DNA of 64,000 bases, from positions 620,001 through 684,000 of the forward strand of contig NC_011679.1 of NCBI RefSeq assembly GCF_000150955.2. Reading direction: 5' to 3'. The notes under the pieces were generated by a model. That model was not told the DNA's origin. It was given only the letters and a program-made list of their open reading frames with translations, and did no database searches. The translations under genes were made by a program, and so were the position numbers. Positions 44,462 through 55,382 of the stretch are shown one piece after another; position 1 is the stretch's first letter, and each line of letters begins with the position of its first letter. The DNA is from Phaeodactylum tricornutum CCAP 1055/1. Its lineage: Eukaryota; Bacillariophyta; Bacillariophyceae; Surirellales; Neidiaceae.

Positions 44462-45583
44462 CTACCATGCGGGTGTAGATATAAAGGTGACCATTTTGCC
44501 AGTTGTGGGGTGCGGAACTGAAAGTGCTTGGGAATGCAAGAAAAGCCGAGATCTCTTGCCCGGTAGAGATTGTGTGGCAAATTTCCCGTAGAGTGTGTCT
44601 CCAAGAATTCCGTCTCCGTGAGCGCAACAATGAATTCGTAGTTGATGAGTGCGCCCCGTGACGGGAATTAGCCTGAGCTTGACCGGACGTGCGCATCCAT
44701 CGCTGTCTGGATTCTGACAAGTTGCTTTCCTTTCGTCCGGCATTACTGTCCAAAGCGTCGTGCTAGGTTTTCCCTCCTTCGACGCGATCCATTTGATCCG
44801 CTCCGTTGGATGCGGGGCTAGAGCGAGGTCAATTCGCCCCGACGTTTCGGGTAGTCTCCACGAGTATACCTTGGCAACATACGTTTTTTGAACGTGTTCA
44901 CGTTCCCTCCATGCTCGCGAGAGCCTTGAAGCGGCCTCGCTTGTTCGAGCAAATAGCAAAACTCCAGACGTTTCACAGTCCAAACGGTGAACAATAAATA
45001 GCGACTGAGATGTTCTCGACGCTTCGGCTAGACCCAACAAAACGATTTGTCCGAATGCAGATTCTGTATGTGACGTGGTTAGTGGCGCACCCATCAAAGT
45101 TTCTTGTAGAGCTTGAATTTTTAAGTAAATTCGCCGAGTTGCGTTTTCTAATTCTTCCGGTTCTCTATCGAAGATCCGTCGTTTGTTGCGCTCCACATAT
45201 TTTTGGAAAACCTTGTATTTCCGAGGGATCGAAGCCAAGTAACTCTCGGATGGCGAGAGCTTGCGAACAAGATCCAGCGTTTCATCCTCCTCGTCGTCGT
45301 TGCAATTTGTAAATGCCAAAACTCGGATTGCTTGTAGCCATGCCTCGTGCGCCGACTGTTTGTGATCCCTGCCCTCCCGCTGCCGTTTCTGCCCCGATTC
45401 AGATACTCTGGAGGCGTTGCCTGGAACGGAACGCAATCCGGGTGGCTTGTCCACAACAACAATGTCGCTGTCCACAAATATGACGCGAATCCTCAAGTTT
45501 ACGGCAACATTTGTAAGCCTCTCATCTCCTTTCAAGTCACTTGTGTGCCTAGACGCTTCGATGGCGGTAGTAGTAGCAGTCAT
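44462..45583 (-). CDS. RluA-family RNA pseudouridine synthase
   Basis: The protein has 373 residues and no intron. It isomerises uridine to pseudouridine in rRNA or tRNA. The catalytic motif is SLFIVHRLDCETSGVLLFA with the active Asp after HRL. Other family marks are VVVDKPPGLRSVPG near residue 45, KTYVAKV, and the C-terminal RTHQLRIHCCAHGDGILGDTLYG. An extra loop of about 120 residues lies between the first strand and HRLD. No clear transit peptide is seen. It ends LFLHSQALSVPHP, as usual for the family. Confidence 0.92.
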   Translation of the reverse strand: MTATTTAIEASRHTSDLKGDERLTNVAVNLRIRVIFVDSDIVVVDKPPGLRSVPGNASRVSESGQKRQREGRDHKQSAHEAWLQAIRVLAFTNCNDDEEDETLDLVRKLSPSESYLASIPRKYKVFQKYVERNKRRIFDREPEELENATRRIYLKIQALQETLMGAPLTTSHTESAFGQIVLLGLAEASRTSQSLFIVHRLDCETSGVLLFARTSEAASRLSRAWREREHVQKTYVAKVYSWRLPETSGRIDLALAPHPTERIKWIASKEGKPSTTLWTVMPDERKATCQNPDSDGCARPVKLRLIPVTGRTHQLRIHCCAHGDGILGDTLYGKFATQSLPGKRSRLFLHSQALSVPHPTTGKMVTFISTPAW

Positions 45584-46436
45584 GGTGCTGCCATTATTGT
45601 TCTTGCCGCTTGTTTATCGTGCTTTTCAAGGTGTTTCTAATCGGTACGTACTCGTGATGTACCGAATACTACTCTACTAGCTAGTAACAGTAAACGAACG
45701 TAAAAAATGTACAAGAGTCTGAGAATTTTTCGCCTGTCGTAGGATATGTATTTAACAAATGTTTTTGAAAAATCAATATTTATATAATTGGTCTCATAAG
45801 AATGATGTTTGGGAGATCGTGATAGTATTCTCTCAGTTCACGTTAACAATAACCAATAACTAGCAAGGTCACGCAGGTAACGGAGCTTGTATGCTCAATG
45901 TTACTGTTAGTATGATGATCATATCTTTTACTCCAACGATGGCATGTCCGACTGCCTATTATTTCTATTGCAAGTTGTGACTCGCGTTCACTCCAACCAG
46001 TGTATTTCGATTCACATCTCCACAATCTAGAGTACATGGTTATAACTGTTCGACATTCGATTTGACCTTACCTTTACTATTTCATTTTGAAGTTCTACGT
46101 CTCTGTTCTTTGAATAATATCTCGCTATAGATACGCCATTTCCATTTCTGCTCACTTGTTCTAGAGTGTGAAGCAGTATTCGTTCCCTTTGGCTATATTT
46201 GTTGGCCCTGCACATCCTCCTACCGTTTTTACATAGGCATCAGTGGTTGATACTCTGCCGTTGGAGCAACGAAACGCATGAAAATATTTTGGCATGCTAG
46301 TTGAAGCCAATCAATCCAAACTTTGTCCATAGGTATACAGGATTCATTTATCAATCCCGCGCTGAAGACCCAAAATTTGCTAGAAGACAATCATTGGCCG
46401 GCGATGGGAGAGAAGGCCTTTTTCTGTTTCTCCTCT
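45584..46436. other. Intergenic, AT-rich
   Basis: This 850-bp stretch lies between two minus-strand genes. Small frames on the minus strand near 45843-46215 are not supported by motifs. No repeat or RNA gene was seen. Confidence 0.5.
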
Positions 46437-48392
46437 TTAAAAAATCAAGAGTGTTAGCAATGTCATGGGCAGCAGAAGCCTGCAAATGGCATCGAAATCA
46501 AGGATTAAGCCAGAACTCTCTCTTTCAACCGCTCCACTGGTTGGGTCTAGAGTGCTTTCGCTGGAATTTGCTGGTTTGTTGTTAGGAATGCTATTGGAAT
46601 TGGAAACTGCAACCGGTGCTTTGGTCGGAATTTCAACTGGGGTTGTTTTAAGAAGGCACTGACTTTCCTCCGGGACCGTTCCAAAGATACGTTCGAGTTC
46701 AATAGTTGTCGACAACACTAAAGAACTCCATTGTGATTCGCACGCGGGAACAAAATGATCATATCCAACAGCACAAAGCCAAGGAAGAAGACCAGAAATG
46801 CGTTTGCGGGGGAAGTAAAACAAAAACGCAATACACATTTCTTCCTGGGACGAGATTCCGAATACAGTATCTGTATTACCTTTATAAAAACAAGATGTTT
46901 TGAATTCATCTCCAGGAAAAATCTGGAACGGATCTTGCAGAACTGCTTGATTTCCTTGTTGAGCGAACGAAAAGTAGTCGATGGCGGAGGATCGGACAAT
47001 CCGTCCGTCGCGGATTTGCTTGTTTGAGGCTCTAACGCCGGCTTGATGCATATGCAGGAATTCCCTAATGACTGTCACGGGCTCTTCTCCCAGCGCCATT
47101 GTTGCACATGAGCCGGAGCAGGTAAAATCATGCTTGTTCCAACCTGCTCCAACTGTTTGTCCCTCCAATCCGACGAACGGATCCCCGAGCTGCAACACAC
47201 CCATGGCATGCTTGCGTGGCTGTTTGCTGAAGTAAAAACGTACACCGCTATTGTCAACAGCGTCCGCAATCAAGCTAGGATTGTCATAGTGGATTTGAAG
47301 ACGAAAACTCTGGGCGACGTTGGGACCGTAGGTCGCCCCGACATTGAGAGGTAGAGCGAAGCCATATTCACCTGGAGCCCACACGTAAATAAGCTCAAAG
47401 TATTCCCTGTCATCGCAAGGGACCACACCATCCTCGTTGGCATTGGGAGACGTATACACGGTGAAATGGTGAACAAATTGCGAAGTGGACGGATCAATAA
47501 TAGGTTCCATTCCAACAATGGTCAAGCTATCCGGACTCCCGTCCAAGCCAGTTTGTGCCAAAATCTGACCACGGCCCAAACAAAATTCCGCGTACTCTGT
47601 ATCAATGGTTTTGACGGGATGATCTACGGCACGTACTTCAAAGGATCCGATCGAGACCGCACGCATGGTTTGTTCAAAAGTAAGCGCTTCGACGGCACCT
47701 TCGCCGAACCATCGAATTGCTCCTCGAGCTTTGTTTTCTTTATGATACGAGACACTTTCGTCGTTTCCCCACGCCGCAATAATCCGATGAGACGCAATCA
47801 ACGTATCTGCATCCGGAAAGATTATACGATCCTGGGGATCACCCGTATCCAGGACCCGTGTAGCCTCAAAAATAACAAAATTTTCGGCAAGATGGGCTTC
47901 AATTAACGTCCAGTCGTTGCAGACATCATCCATTACCGCACGGGTATCGAGTATATGCATATCTCGCAAACGATCCGGTTGGGCTGCTTCAAAAACCACG
48001 ACATCCGATCCCGACATGCCTCCGTTTTCACTGAGGCCAAAGGCCACCCAACCAGAGGCGGGCGCGGCCACAGCCAATCGGAGGGTGGTACTAGTAGCAT
48101 TATCGGTGATAGTGTCCGGTGTATCTGCGCGTACACTCCAGTGCACCGCCACGCCGTTACTAGCGTTGTTGGCAGCCGACAAGAATAAGGATGCATCGTA
48201 GCGTTCCAACGTGGTATCGACCCAATCGAGATAAAACTGCGTGGAAACAGGATCCGTGCTATTAGAAAAGTACTCAGTCGGTTGGTTGAACAGAGTTTGT
48301 CCTGACACCAGAGAGCCAAGGGATGACCACCAAGCGGAATATAGGGCGAGAAGGGTCCAACTAGACTGAATCATGTAAGACGAGAGCAGCAT
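46437..48392 (-). CDS. DOMON / copper type II monooxygenase (DBH-like)
   Basis: The protein has 651 residues from the first in-frame ATG, which opens a signal peptide (MLLSSYMIQSSWTLLALYS). A DOMON domain (about residues 80-220; SGWVAFGLSENGGMSGSDVVVF) is followed by the two copper domains: QFVHHFTVYTS (His pair of the first copper site), RLQIHYDNP, then FLHMHQAGVRA (HxH) and the Met ligand in SQEEMCIAFLFYF. This is the architecture of dopamine beta-hydroxylase and MOXD1. The C-terminus is a Ser/Pro-rich stalk and a short hydrophobic tail (LLLPMTLLTLLIF), suggesting a GPI or membrane anchor. It is probably secretory or cell-surface. The natural substrate is unknown. Confidence 0.9.
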   Translation of the reverse strand: MLLSSYMIQSSWTLLALYSAWWSSLGSLVSGQTLFNQPTEYFSNSTDPVSTQFYLDWVDTTLERYDASLFLSAANNASNGVAVHWSVRADTPDTITDNATSTTLRLAVAAPASGWVAFGLSENGGMSGSDVVVFEAAQPDRLRDMHILDTRAVMDDVCNDWTLIEAHLAENFVIFEATRVLDTGDPQDRIIFPDADTLIASHRIIAAWGNDESVSYHKENKARGAIRWFGEGAVEALTFEQTMRAVSIGSFEVRAVDHPVKTIDTEYAEFCLGRGQILAQTGLDGSPDSLTIVGMEPIIDPSTSQFVHHFTVYTSPNANEDGVVPCDDREYFELIYVWAPGEYGFALPLNVGATYGPNVAQSFRLQIHYDNPSLIADAVDNSGVRFYFSKQPRKHAMGVLQLGDPFVGLEGQTVGAGWNKHDFTCSGSCATMALGEEPVTVIREFLHMHQAGVRASNKQIRDGRIVRSSAIDYFSFAQQGNQAVLQDPFQIFPGDEFKTSCFYKGNTDTVFGISSQEEMCIAFLFYFPRKRISGLLPWLCAVGYDHFVPACESQWSSLVLSTTIELERIFGTVPEESQCLLKTTPVEIPTKAPVAVSNSNSIPNNKPANSSESTLDPTSGAVERESSGLILDFDAICRLLLPMTLLTLLIF

Positions 48393-49053
48393 TTGGACCG
48401 AAACGTACGTTGAGACTCTGTTGCGCGACAAGGCTAGTCGTGCAATTAATGACCGTGAAGGTTTCAGTGAGACGGAGCGTTTGCGGAATCCTTCCTTCAC
48501 ATTGCTCTCACCAGATATAATTCATTTTGCTGTACTGTGGACGTGCTTCCAGACGCTTCCTGCTCCTCAAGCTTGGTCAATGAGCAGGAAGCGTCCGTAG
48601 GTAGTATGCAATCTTACATCAGCGCTGTAATCTGGAGAAGTTTGGGCTATACTGCGCAAGATGAGAAGAATCGGCTCTCTAATAAATGTGGAGTATATCG
48701 ATGGAGATGTTTGTTATGTCCCCCATCCATTTTCATGCGGGTAACGGTTATCTATTCACAAATATTAACAGGAAACCCGTTAAACAAAGACAACCCTGAT
48801 AATGTACACTTTGTCATTTTAATAGAAAGACTGTCAGACCTCGAATGCCGAAGCTCGTGACGTTTACTCTGACAGGAACGCTACGTAGCGGTAGTCGAAA
48901 AGTGATTGTCCGTCGTTGACTGTGAAAACATGTTGCTTCCATTTCTACCTATTGGACTCGGGATCGGCAACAAGAAAAGTAGCTACACGCAAGGAGCCTT
49001 TTTCTTGGAGCCGAGTAGTTTCCTCCAAATCTTGTTTAGCCTGGATTGATACC
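48393..49053. other. Intergenic, divergent 5' region
   Basis: Shared upstream region of the DBH-like gene (minus) and the second Patched-like gene (plus). Contains TTGACTGTGAA at 48916-48926 and a near-inverted pair around 48546-48595 (CAGACGCTTCCTGCTC and GAGCAGGAAGCGTC). No gene was seen. Confidence 0.5.
48549..48595. repeat. Inverted repeat upstream of the DBH-like gene
   Basis: GACGCTTCCTGCTC starting near 48552 and its reverse complement GAGCAGGAAGCGTC near 48582 form arms of 14 bp with about 16 nt between. It could form a stem-loop. It lies about 160 bp upstream of the DBH-like start codon. Confidence 0.6.
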
Positions 49054-52004
49054 ATGACAACGACTCCGGAGAATCCGCCAGTCCCACGAACAGAAGCGCA
49101 GAAAGATTCAGTGATCTTTGCTACACCCGAGATTGTTGAGGATCCGCACCGGAACGATCCTGTACTGCATATCGCCAGCGATAGCAAGCCTAAGACAACC
49201 AAAACGAATGTCACTCAGAATGCGGAAGAAAATTTAACAGCTACAACCGGTGGTGAAGGTAAAGGATTCTCGGCAAGGTGGACCGGTGCCATCAATACTA
49301 TTCACGGTCCCATAATGAAAGGCTTGCTCTGGACGAGCGGAACTGCGGCGCGCAATCCCCGCAAAACGGTGGCCGGCGTAACGTTCTTGTCGTTCTTCCT
49401 TTTGATTGTAGGATTTTTGACTAATTTTTCGGTCGACGTGGATGAAGACGTCCTGTGGACCCCAGAAAATGCTCGTCCCGTGAAACAAGGCGCCTGGATA
49501 TCGACTGCAGGCTACCCGGAAGAAAATCGGGATATGCTACTCTTTTTCCACGCCAATACAGAGAATGTCCTTGGGCAAGCGCAGACTCGCAAAGTATTTA
49601 CTGCACTCGATACGGTTCGCAACTTGCCCGGCTATAGAGCCTTGTGCGCCCAAAGTAGCTACGTGGATCCACGAACGGGACAGCGCACGTGTGAAATTTC
49701 CGGAGCGACTGCGTTCTGGAACGACACAGCTGCCCTCTTTGAATCCCAAGTTGACAATGATAACGATGCGATTCAACAACTGTCAGCGCCGGTCTATCCC
49801 GATGGCACGCCCGTTTCGGACAATGATATTTTTGGGAAACCACTTCGTAACGAAGTATCAAGGACGTTGGAGTCAGCTCAAGCCTATGTTCTTGTCATAG
49901 GACTGCCTGACACAGAGGAAACGGAGGACTTTGAACTGGAAGCGCTTGACGCGATCCTCGACCTGCGGAATAACATCTGGAATGGAAATGAATTCAATGT
50001 GGAAGTGACCACCCAACGATCTTTTCCCGACGAGTGAGTAAGCAAGAGAGATGCCAACAGTCCGTTTTGTGATCAACGTCTTACATCGATATCTCATCCT
50101 GGGCGCTTCACAGATTCACTCGAGGTATCGTGCGGGACATTCCACTTGTACCAACTGTCTTTATCATCATGTCGATTTTTACCTGTATTGTTTTTGCCAA
50201 GAGGGACAAAGTCCGTTCACGCAGCTTGCTGGGGCTCAGCGCGACAATTTGTGTCCTATTGAGCATAATGAGTGGTTACGGGCTTTTGTTCATAGCCGGT
50301 GTCCCGTTCACAAGCATGACCCAGATTCTTCCCTTTATTATTTTCGGCATTGGTCTGGACGATGCTTTCATTGTATCGGGTGCCTACGAACGTACGGATC
50401 CAGCCAAGAATCCCGTGGACCGGATTGAGGCAACCATTGAAGATGTTGGAGCCAGCATTACGTTGACAACAATTACTTCGACTTTTGCCTTTGGTCTCGG
50501 TGCAAGCTCGGACGTTCCTTCAGTGTACTGGCTATGCTACTACGCGTTCCCTACTGTTATGCTGGTGTTTCTCTACCAAATTACGTTTTTTGTAGCAACT
50601 ATTGTGTTGGACGAAGAGCGGATTTGTGCCAACCGTCGAGATTGCTGCATCTGGGTGACCGTTCAAAAACGAGAAGGTACGGACGAGGATGTTGTTTCAG
50701 ATGTCTCTCATACTGATATTGCGGAAACTGTCAACGACACGCGAGTATCTCCTGTAGATTATTGGATGGGGGTGTACTCTCGCCAACTTCTACGTCCTGC
50801 CGTAAAGGTTTTTGTGGTGCTTTTCTTTTGTGGTCTTCTCGGTGCGTGTGCCTACAGTGCCACCAAGTTGACGCAGGAATTCAAGTTTACTGAGGTTCTT
50901 CCCGATGATTCGTACTTGTCCGCCTTTCAGTTTGCCTTTGACGACAATACGTTTCGTTCCGCCGTCGCCCCTTACGCTTACTTTCGATTCGTCGATCAGA
51001 GCGATCCAATGATTCAGGCACAAATGGAAAGCTACGTCAACGAACTCGTGTCAATTTCAGCTATCGAAGAACAGCCCAGCTTCTTTTGGCTCCGTGACTT
51101 TCAACAGTACAGAAATGAGACTGGACTTACCAACACCAACAATACAATGTTTGCTAGCCAAGTACAGTCGTTTCTCTCCACGGACGTTTTCGCAGCGCTC
51201 TACCAAGATGACATCGTCCTGGACGATACCGGCAACATTGTGACTTCTCGAGTTCGCCTTAATATGGACAATGTTGATCTAGAAGACGTCAACGAACAAA
51301 TAAAGGCCCTCGACGATCAAGCCGCGGTAACGGCGGCCCAGCCTGTAAACCAGCAAGGCGCTGATTGGTCGTTCTTTTCCTACGACAGTATCTTTAACAT
51401 TTGGGAGTTTTACGCCGCATCGGTCGATGAAGTTATATTTACGACGGTGATGGGCATTTCGGCCGTCACTGTGCTGACTCTTTTATTTGTTCCGCACTGG
51501 ACAGCCGCACTGTTCATCTTACCCATTATTTGCGTCCTGTACATAGATTTGTTGGGAGTGATGCAATGGGCTGGCGTCCACATCAACGCCGTGAGTTACA
51601 TTACCTTGGTCATGTCGATTGGATTGACGGTGGATTTTATTTTGCATGTGCTGCTGCGATACTATGAGTCGCCAGGAAACCGTGAAGAAAAGACTTTGTA
51701 TACGCTGCAGACCATGGGAACGTCCGTGTTGATCGGTGGCGTTTCCACTTTCTTGGGAACACTGCCCTTGGCTTTCAGTACGAGTGAAATCTTTTACACA
51801 GTTTTTGTCTCTTTTATTGGCCTCGTTACGTTGGGTTGCGGGCACGGATTGATTCTGCTGCCGGTGCTATTGTCAACAATTGGACCAGAGGACCAAATTT
51901 GGGAAGTAGAGAACCGCGCTCCAGCGACCGAAATCCACGAAGCCTTGGTCACTTTTCCGGCGAGTGAAGAGGACAAGGTAGGAAAGGAATTGGATACCGA
52001 GTGA
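49054..52004 (+). CDS. Patched-like RND transporter, copy 2
   Basis: Exons are 49054-50033 and 50114-52004, intron 80 bp; the protein has 956 residues. It is closely similar to copy 1 throughout, for example NFSVDVDEDVLWTP, SMTQILPFIIFGIGLDDAFI and MQWAGVHINAVSYI. The intron sits at the same place as the second intron of copy 1 (RSFxDE before FTR), in the same phase. The N-terminal ~75 residues are polar and unrelated to copy 1, and the extra 5' intron is absent. Multi-pass membrane protein of the Patched/RND fold. Cargo is unknown. TTGACTGTGAA lies 128 bp before the ATG. Confidence 0.88.
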
Positions 52005-52168
52005 GCGCGTGCGAGCTAGTCCAGTTGTGGGCGCTAGGTTTGAGAATATTTGTATAAATTAAACACGACAGACAGAGACACGGGCCATGAATAATGCCAG
52101 CATCCTACAGTAGCGATACCCCCATGTTTGCGTGTAATTTTGTTGTCACTGCGCTTCAGTGAAATCGG

Positions 52169-52861
52169 CTACACGGAAGGAATCCGAAAGACGTTCAGTG
52201 TATACGCCACGTAGGTATAGTACCCCGCAATACTGGTCAATTCCACCAAAACCGAGTCTTTCCCGTCCAAGGCTTTCTTAGTGGCAGCGTAGGTTTCCTC
52301 GGACACGTTGTACGTGTCCAACAGTTCGGCGGTAAAGGTGGCAATCGCCCGGTCTCGATCCGTCGTCAAGAATGGCCAAAGCTTGCGTTGCACCGCAGCG
52401 ACACTAAAGTCGTCATCGCGTGGAATGGCGTCGACAAGTTCCCGTGACCATCCCGCCTTGAGGGCTTCCCCCACGTGTATATCGAATTCGGCGTGCGACC
52501 GTGTTTTGGCGCCCGTGAGGAGTATCACGAGTTCGGATTCGGCGAATGTAAGGGACGTGCCGTACCGACACGCCCGTCCCAGTGCCTGGGCCGGCTGTGC
52601 AATGTCCGGGACGGCCAACCAGGGACCAAAGGGACCGGACAATCCCGTGCGGGGCCGGGATTTAAGAATGCCGTGACGAATTTTCTTTTGTTGGCGAGTC
52701 AGTTGTTCGACGGGTGGTCCCGTGTAGCGCGGAACCAAGTCGCGGGACGTGTTCTCCCAGAAGGTAGACGACTGGTGGATGAATTGAGAGGGTATTGTCA
52801 AGAGGTAGGCACCGTAGATGGCGACGACGCCGACACTGGCAGTTGTAGCCCACGAACCCAT
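52169..52861 (-). CDS. Carboxymuconolactone decarboxylase-like (CMD/AhpD-fold) protein
   Basis: The protein has 230 residues. The first ATG opens a hydrophobic segment (ASVGVVAIYGAYLLTI) that could be a membrane anchor or leader. The CMD-like part has LGRACRYGTSLTFAESELVILLTGAKTRS and HAEFDIHVGEALKAGWS, matching the E-x-x-x-L...H pattern of the fold. The CxxC redox pair of AhpD is absent, so peroxidase-type activity is not expected. The C-terminal ~60 residues (LDTYNVSEETYAATKKAL, GYYTYVAYTLNVF) also match fungal CMD relatives. Substrate unknown. Confidence 0.75.
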   Translation of the reverse strand: MGSWATTASVGVVAIYGAYLLTIPSQFIHQSSTFWENTSRDLVPRYTGPPVEQLTRQQKKIRHGILKSRPRTGLSGPFGPWLAVPDIAQPAQALGRACRYGTSLTFAESELVILLTGAKTRSHAEFDIHVGEALKAGWSRELVDAIPRDDDFSVAAVQRKLWPFLTTDRDRAIATFTAELLDTYNVSEETYAATKKALDGKDSVLVELTSIAGYYTYVAYTLNVFRIPSV

Positions 52862-53430
52862 GGCGAGACGTCTTTTGGGCGTGTGAAGGGCTCGCTGGTC
52901 TACAAGGGTGATGACCAAACTTTTTTTACTCACACGGAGGATCTATCTACAGCAGCGATGAGGGCGCCCGAGAAAGAAAGAACGATTGCCGTACTATTCT
53001 CTTTGACCTTTGGGCGCTCGCTCGTATCTTTGAAGCGACTGTTGGGGTCTCAGGGTCCAAAAAACAGAAACTGGATTGACAGTGTGACTGGACCTTGTCG
53101 AACCTTACAGTTACATTACAGTTAATTGTCACTGTAAATAGTCTATCTCTGGATTACGTCATCGCGTGACTGGGTGGGAATCCTTGTTGTTGACAGTGAA
53201 TCTACGGTATACTATTCCTTGGGCGCTTGTACTTGTGTCTCGAGATTGCCGACGGTGACGTCAATTCGGCACCCACACCTTGCACCAAAATCAACAACAC
53301 GAAGCACACGACCGACCGACTGACTGTATACGTGAAGGAGCAAACCATCGAACGAAAGGAGCCTTCCACGGACACAACCCGAAAGCTCGACACCCTTCAC
53401 CCACACAAAGTATCTCTTCGTGATCCTACC
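52862..53430. other. Intergenic, divergent 5' region
   Basis: Shared upstream region of the CMD-like gene (minus) and the SET-domain gene (plus). Contains TTGACAGTG at 53076-53084 and TTGACAGTGAA at 53190-53200. The reading frame of the SET gene is open back to 53227 but lacks an ATG before 53431. Confidence 0.5.
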
Positions 53431-55158
53431 ATGAGGTTCTCGTCCCAAACTCTGCTGGTGCTGTGCGTTGCGGTCACCTGTACGCAGGCCTTTACACCCT
53501 CGCAACGAACGTTGCGGAACCAAAGGCTCGCCATGGCGGTCGACAGCGGTGACAGCGAATGGTCCAAAGCGCTCCTGGAGAACTCTGGTTCCCAAATCGA
53601 CGCCTTTAACAAAGAAATGAAGCTCAAAGGTCTCATGCCGGAAAAGAACGACGCCAATCCCAAATTCACCGCCAATACCAATCTCATACAATGGCTCACG
53701 ACGGAAGGCAACGTCTACCTTTCCGAAGAATCTTCCTGGGGCGAAGCACCGCATCCGCTGGCGATATCTACCGAGACCAAGGACGAAATCACTAACGAAA
53801 GCTCCGGACGGGGTTTGCTCGCGCGTCGAGACATTAACGACGGCGACGAACTCTTGCGAATTCCCATGGCCCTCTGTATGACCAAGAGTGCCGCACGCAA
53901 AGCTGTCGGGAAGGACGTACTACCGTCCGAAATTAATGAATATCTCGCCATGGCGTGCCATTTGATTTACGAACGGAATGTTCGAGGTGAAGAATCGCCC
54001 TGGAAGCCGTATCTGGATGTCTTGCCGGATATTGACGAAGTCAACCCGACCTTTACCTGGCCCGACGAGGACTTGGCTTTTTTGAACGGCTCGCCCGTCA
54101 TCGCCGCAACCAAATCGTTGCAAATGAAATTACGCCGTGAATACGACGCATTGCTAGGCGGGGAAGACGGGCTCCTGGCGAAATACCCTGACCGATTCCC
54201 CGCCGAGGCATTCAACTTCAAAGCCTGGGAGTGGGCCTTTACCATGCTCTTTTCAAGAGCCATTCGGCTGCGGTCTTTGAAGCAAGGTGAAACGCTGGCG
54301 CTCGTCCCGTATGCGGATCTGATCAATCACAGTCCATTCTCCCAGGCCTACATTGATGCTCGGCAAAACGGCGATTGGCTCTTTAAGTCCGGCGACGAAG
54401 AAGTGATTCTGTACGCGGATCGCGGCTACCGTCGCATGGAACAGATTTATATTTCGTACGGTCCCAAATCTAACGCCGAATTGCTCCTACTCTACGGCTT
54501 TGCCGTGGAACGTAACCCGTTCAACTCTGTCGACGTGACCGTTTCCATTGCACCCCGTACCGCATCCTTCGTCAAGGAGCTCGACGACGATACCATCCCC
54601 GTTGACCCGCTGGCGGAAGAAAAGGCCGCCTTTCTGGAACAAGTCGGTCGAGATGCGACGGTCGACTTTCCCTGTTACGCCGATCGGTATCCCGTGGAAA
54701 TGCTCGAATATCTCCGACTTATGCAAATGACGCCGGAAGATACGCGCGGCAAACCACTCGCGGAATTCGATTATTCCCGCACCATTTCGCTGGGCAACGA
54801 AGCGGCCGTCTTGACTTCCGTAATTACCGCCGTATCGCGGCAGTTGTCGAATTACCCGCAAAGTGAAGAGGACGATGCCGCCCTTATCAAAGACAAGTCC
54901 CTCTTCCGTCTCTTGTCGTACAATCAACGCATGGCGGTCCGGCACCGCCGCAACGAAAAACGCCTGCTAAAACGAACGATCGCCGCGCTCGAAAAGCAGC
55001 TCCAACAACAAGGACTGGATGTCGAAGATTTGGCGCGCGCCGAAGGTAGCACACTGGGGCAGGTCCTACCAGGAGATCAGCGTAAGTACGGCATGAAGCA
55101 AAAGACGTCTCTGGAAGATCGATTGCAAAAGATGGGACTGCCGGTCGACTTGCGATAG
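53431..55158 (+). CDS. Plastid SET-domain protein methyltransferase (Rubisco LSMT-like)
   Basis: The protein has 575 residues and no intron. The start is placed where a signal peptide begins (MRFSSQTLLVLCVAVTCTQAF before TPSQ, shown here only in part by its Ala-Phe end). The SET core is split as in LSMT/SETD3: SSGRGLLARRDINDGDELLRIP, then ALVPYADLINHSP with the conserved NHSP, and QIYISYGPKSNAELLLLYGF. A Rubisco-LSMT substrate-binding helical domain follows (about 390-540). LSMT enzymes methylate Lys on plastid proteins such as Rubisco large subunit or aldolase. The C-terminus is basic and coiled. Confidence 0.9.
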   Translation: MRFSSQTLLVLCVAVTCTQAFTPSQRTLRNQRLAMAVDSGDSEWSKALLENSGSQIDAFNKEMKLKGLMPEKNDANPKFTANTNLIQWLTTEGNVYLSEESSWGEAPHPLAISTETKDEITNESSGRGLLARRDINDGDELLRIPMALCMTKSAARKAVGKDVLPSEINEYLAMACHLIYERNVRGEESPWKPYLDVLPDIDEVNPTFTWPDEDLAFLNGSPVIAATKSLQMKLRREYDALLGGEDGLLAKYPDRFPAEAFNFKAWEWAFTMLFSRAIRLRSLKQGETLALVPYADLINHSPFSQAYIDARQNGDWLFKSGDEEVILYADRGYRRMEQIYISYGPKSNAELLLLYGFAVERNPFNSVDVTVSIAPRTASFVKELDDDTIPVDPLAEEKAAFLEQVGRDATVDFPCYADRYPVEMLEYLRLMQMTPEDTRGKPLAEFDYSRTISLGNEAAVLTSVITAVSRQLSNYPQSEEDDAALIKDKSLFRLLSYNQRMAVRHRRNEKRLLKRTIAALEKQLQQQGLDVEDLARAEGSTLGQVLPGDQRKYGMKQKTSLEDRLQKMGLPVDLR

Positions 55159-55382
55159 AAATACAAATTCATGTACCTAAACGATAGTATGGATGATGGG
55201 ACTAATTGCACTGTAATTGTAGAACCTTGTAAGAGGAAAAAATGATCTTACTGTGTTATTTCCTCTTGAAAGAATCTATGGATATAATAAGAGAGGACGC
55301 TAAGTGGTAACATTCCGGCAAAACACTGGCGCCTAAATTTTGCCGGAATCGTCAATTGCAACGGTTGCACCGGTGCTTTGTT

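Noticed and set aside
45843-46215. Two small overlapping minus-strand frames with a good-looking donor site
   Set aside because: Trying plausible acceptors leads quickly to stops and no recognisable protein results.
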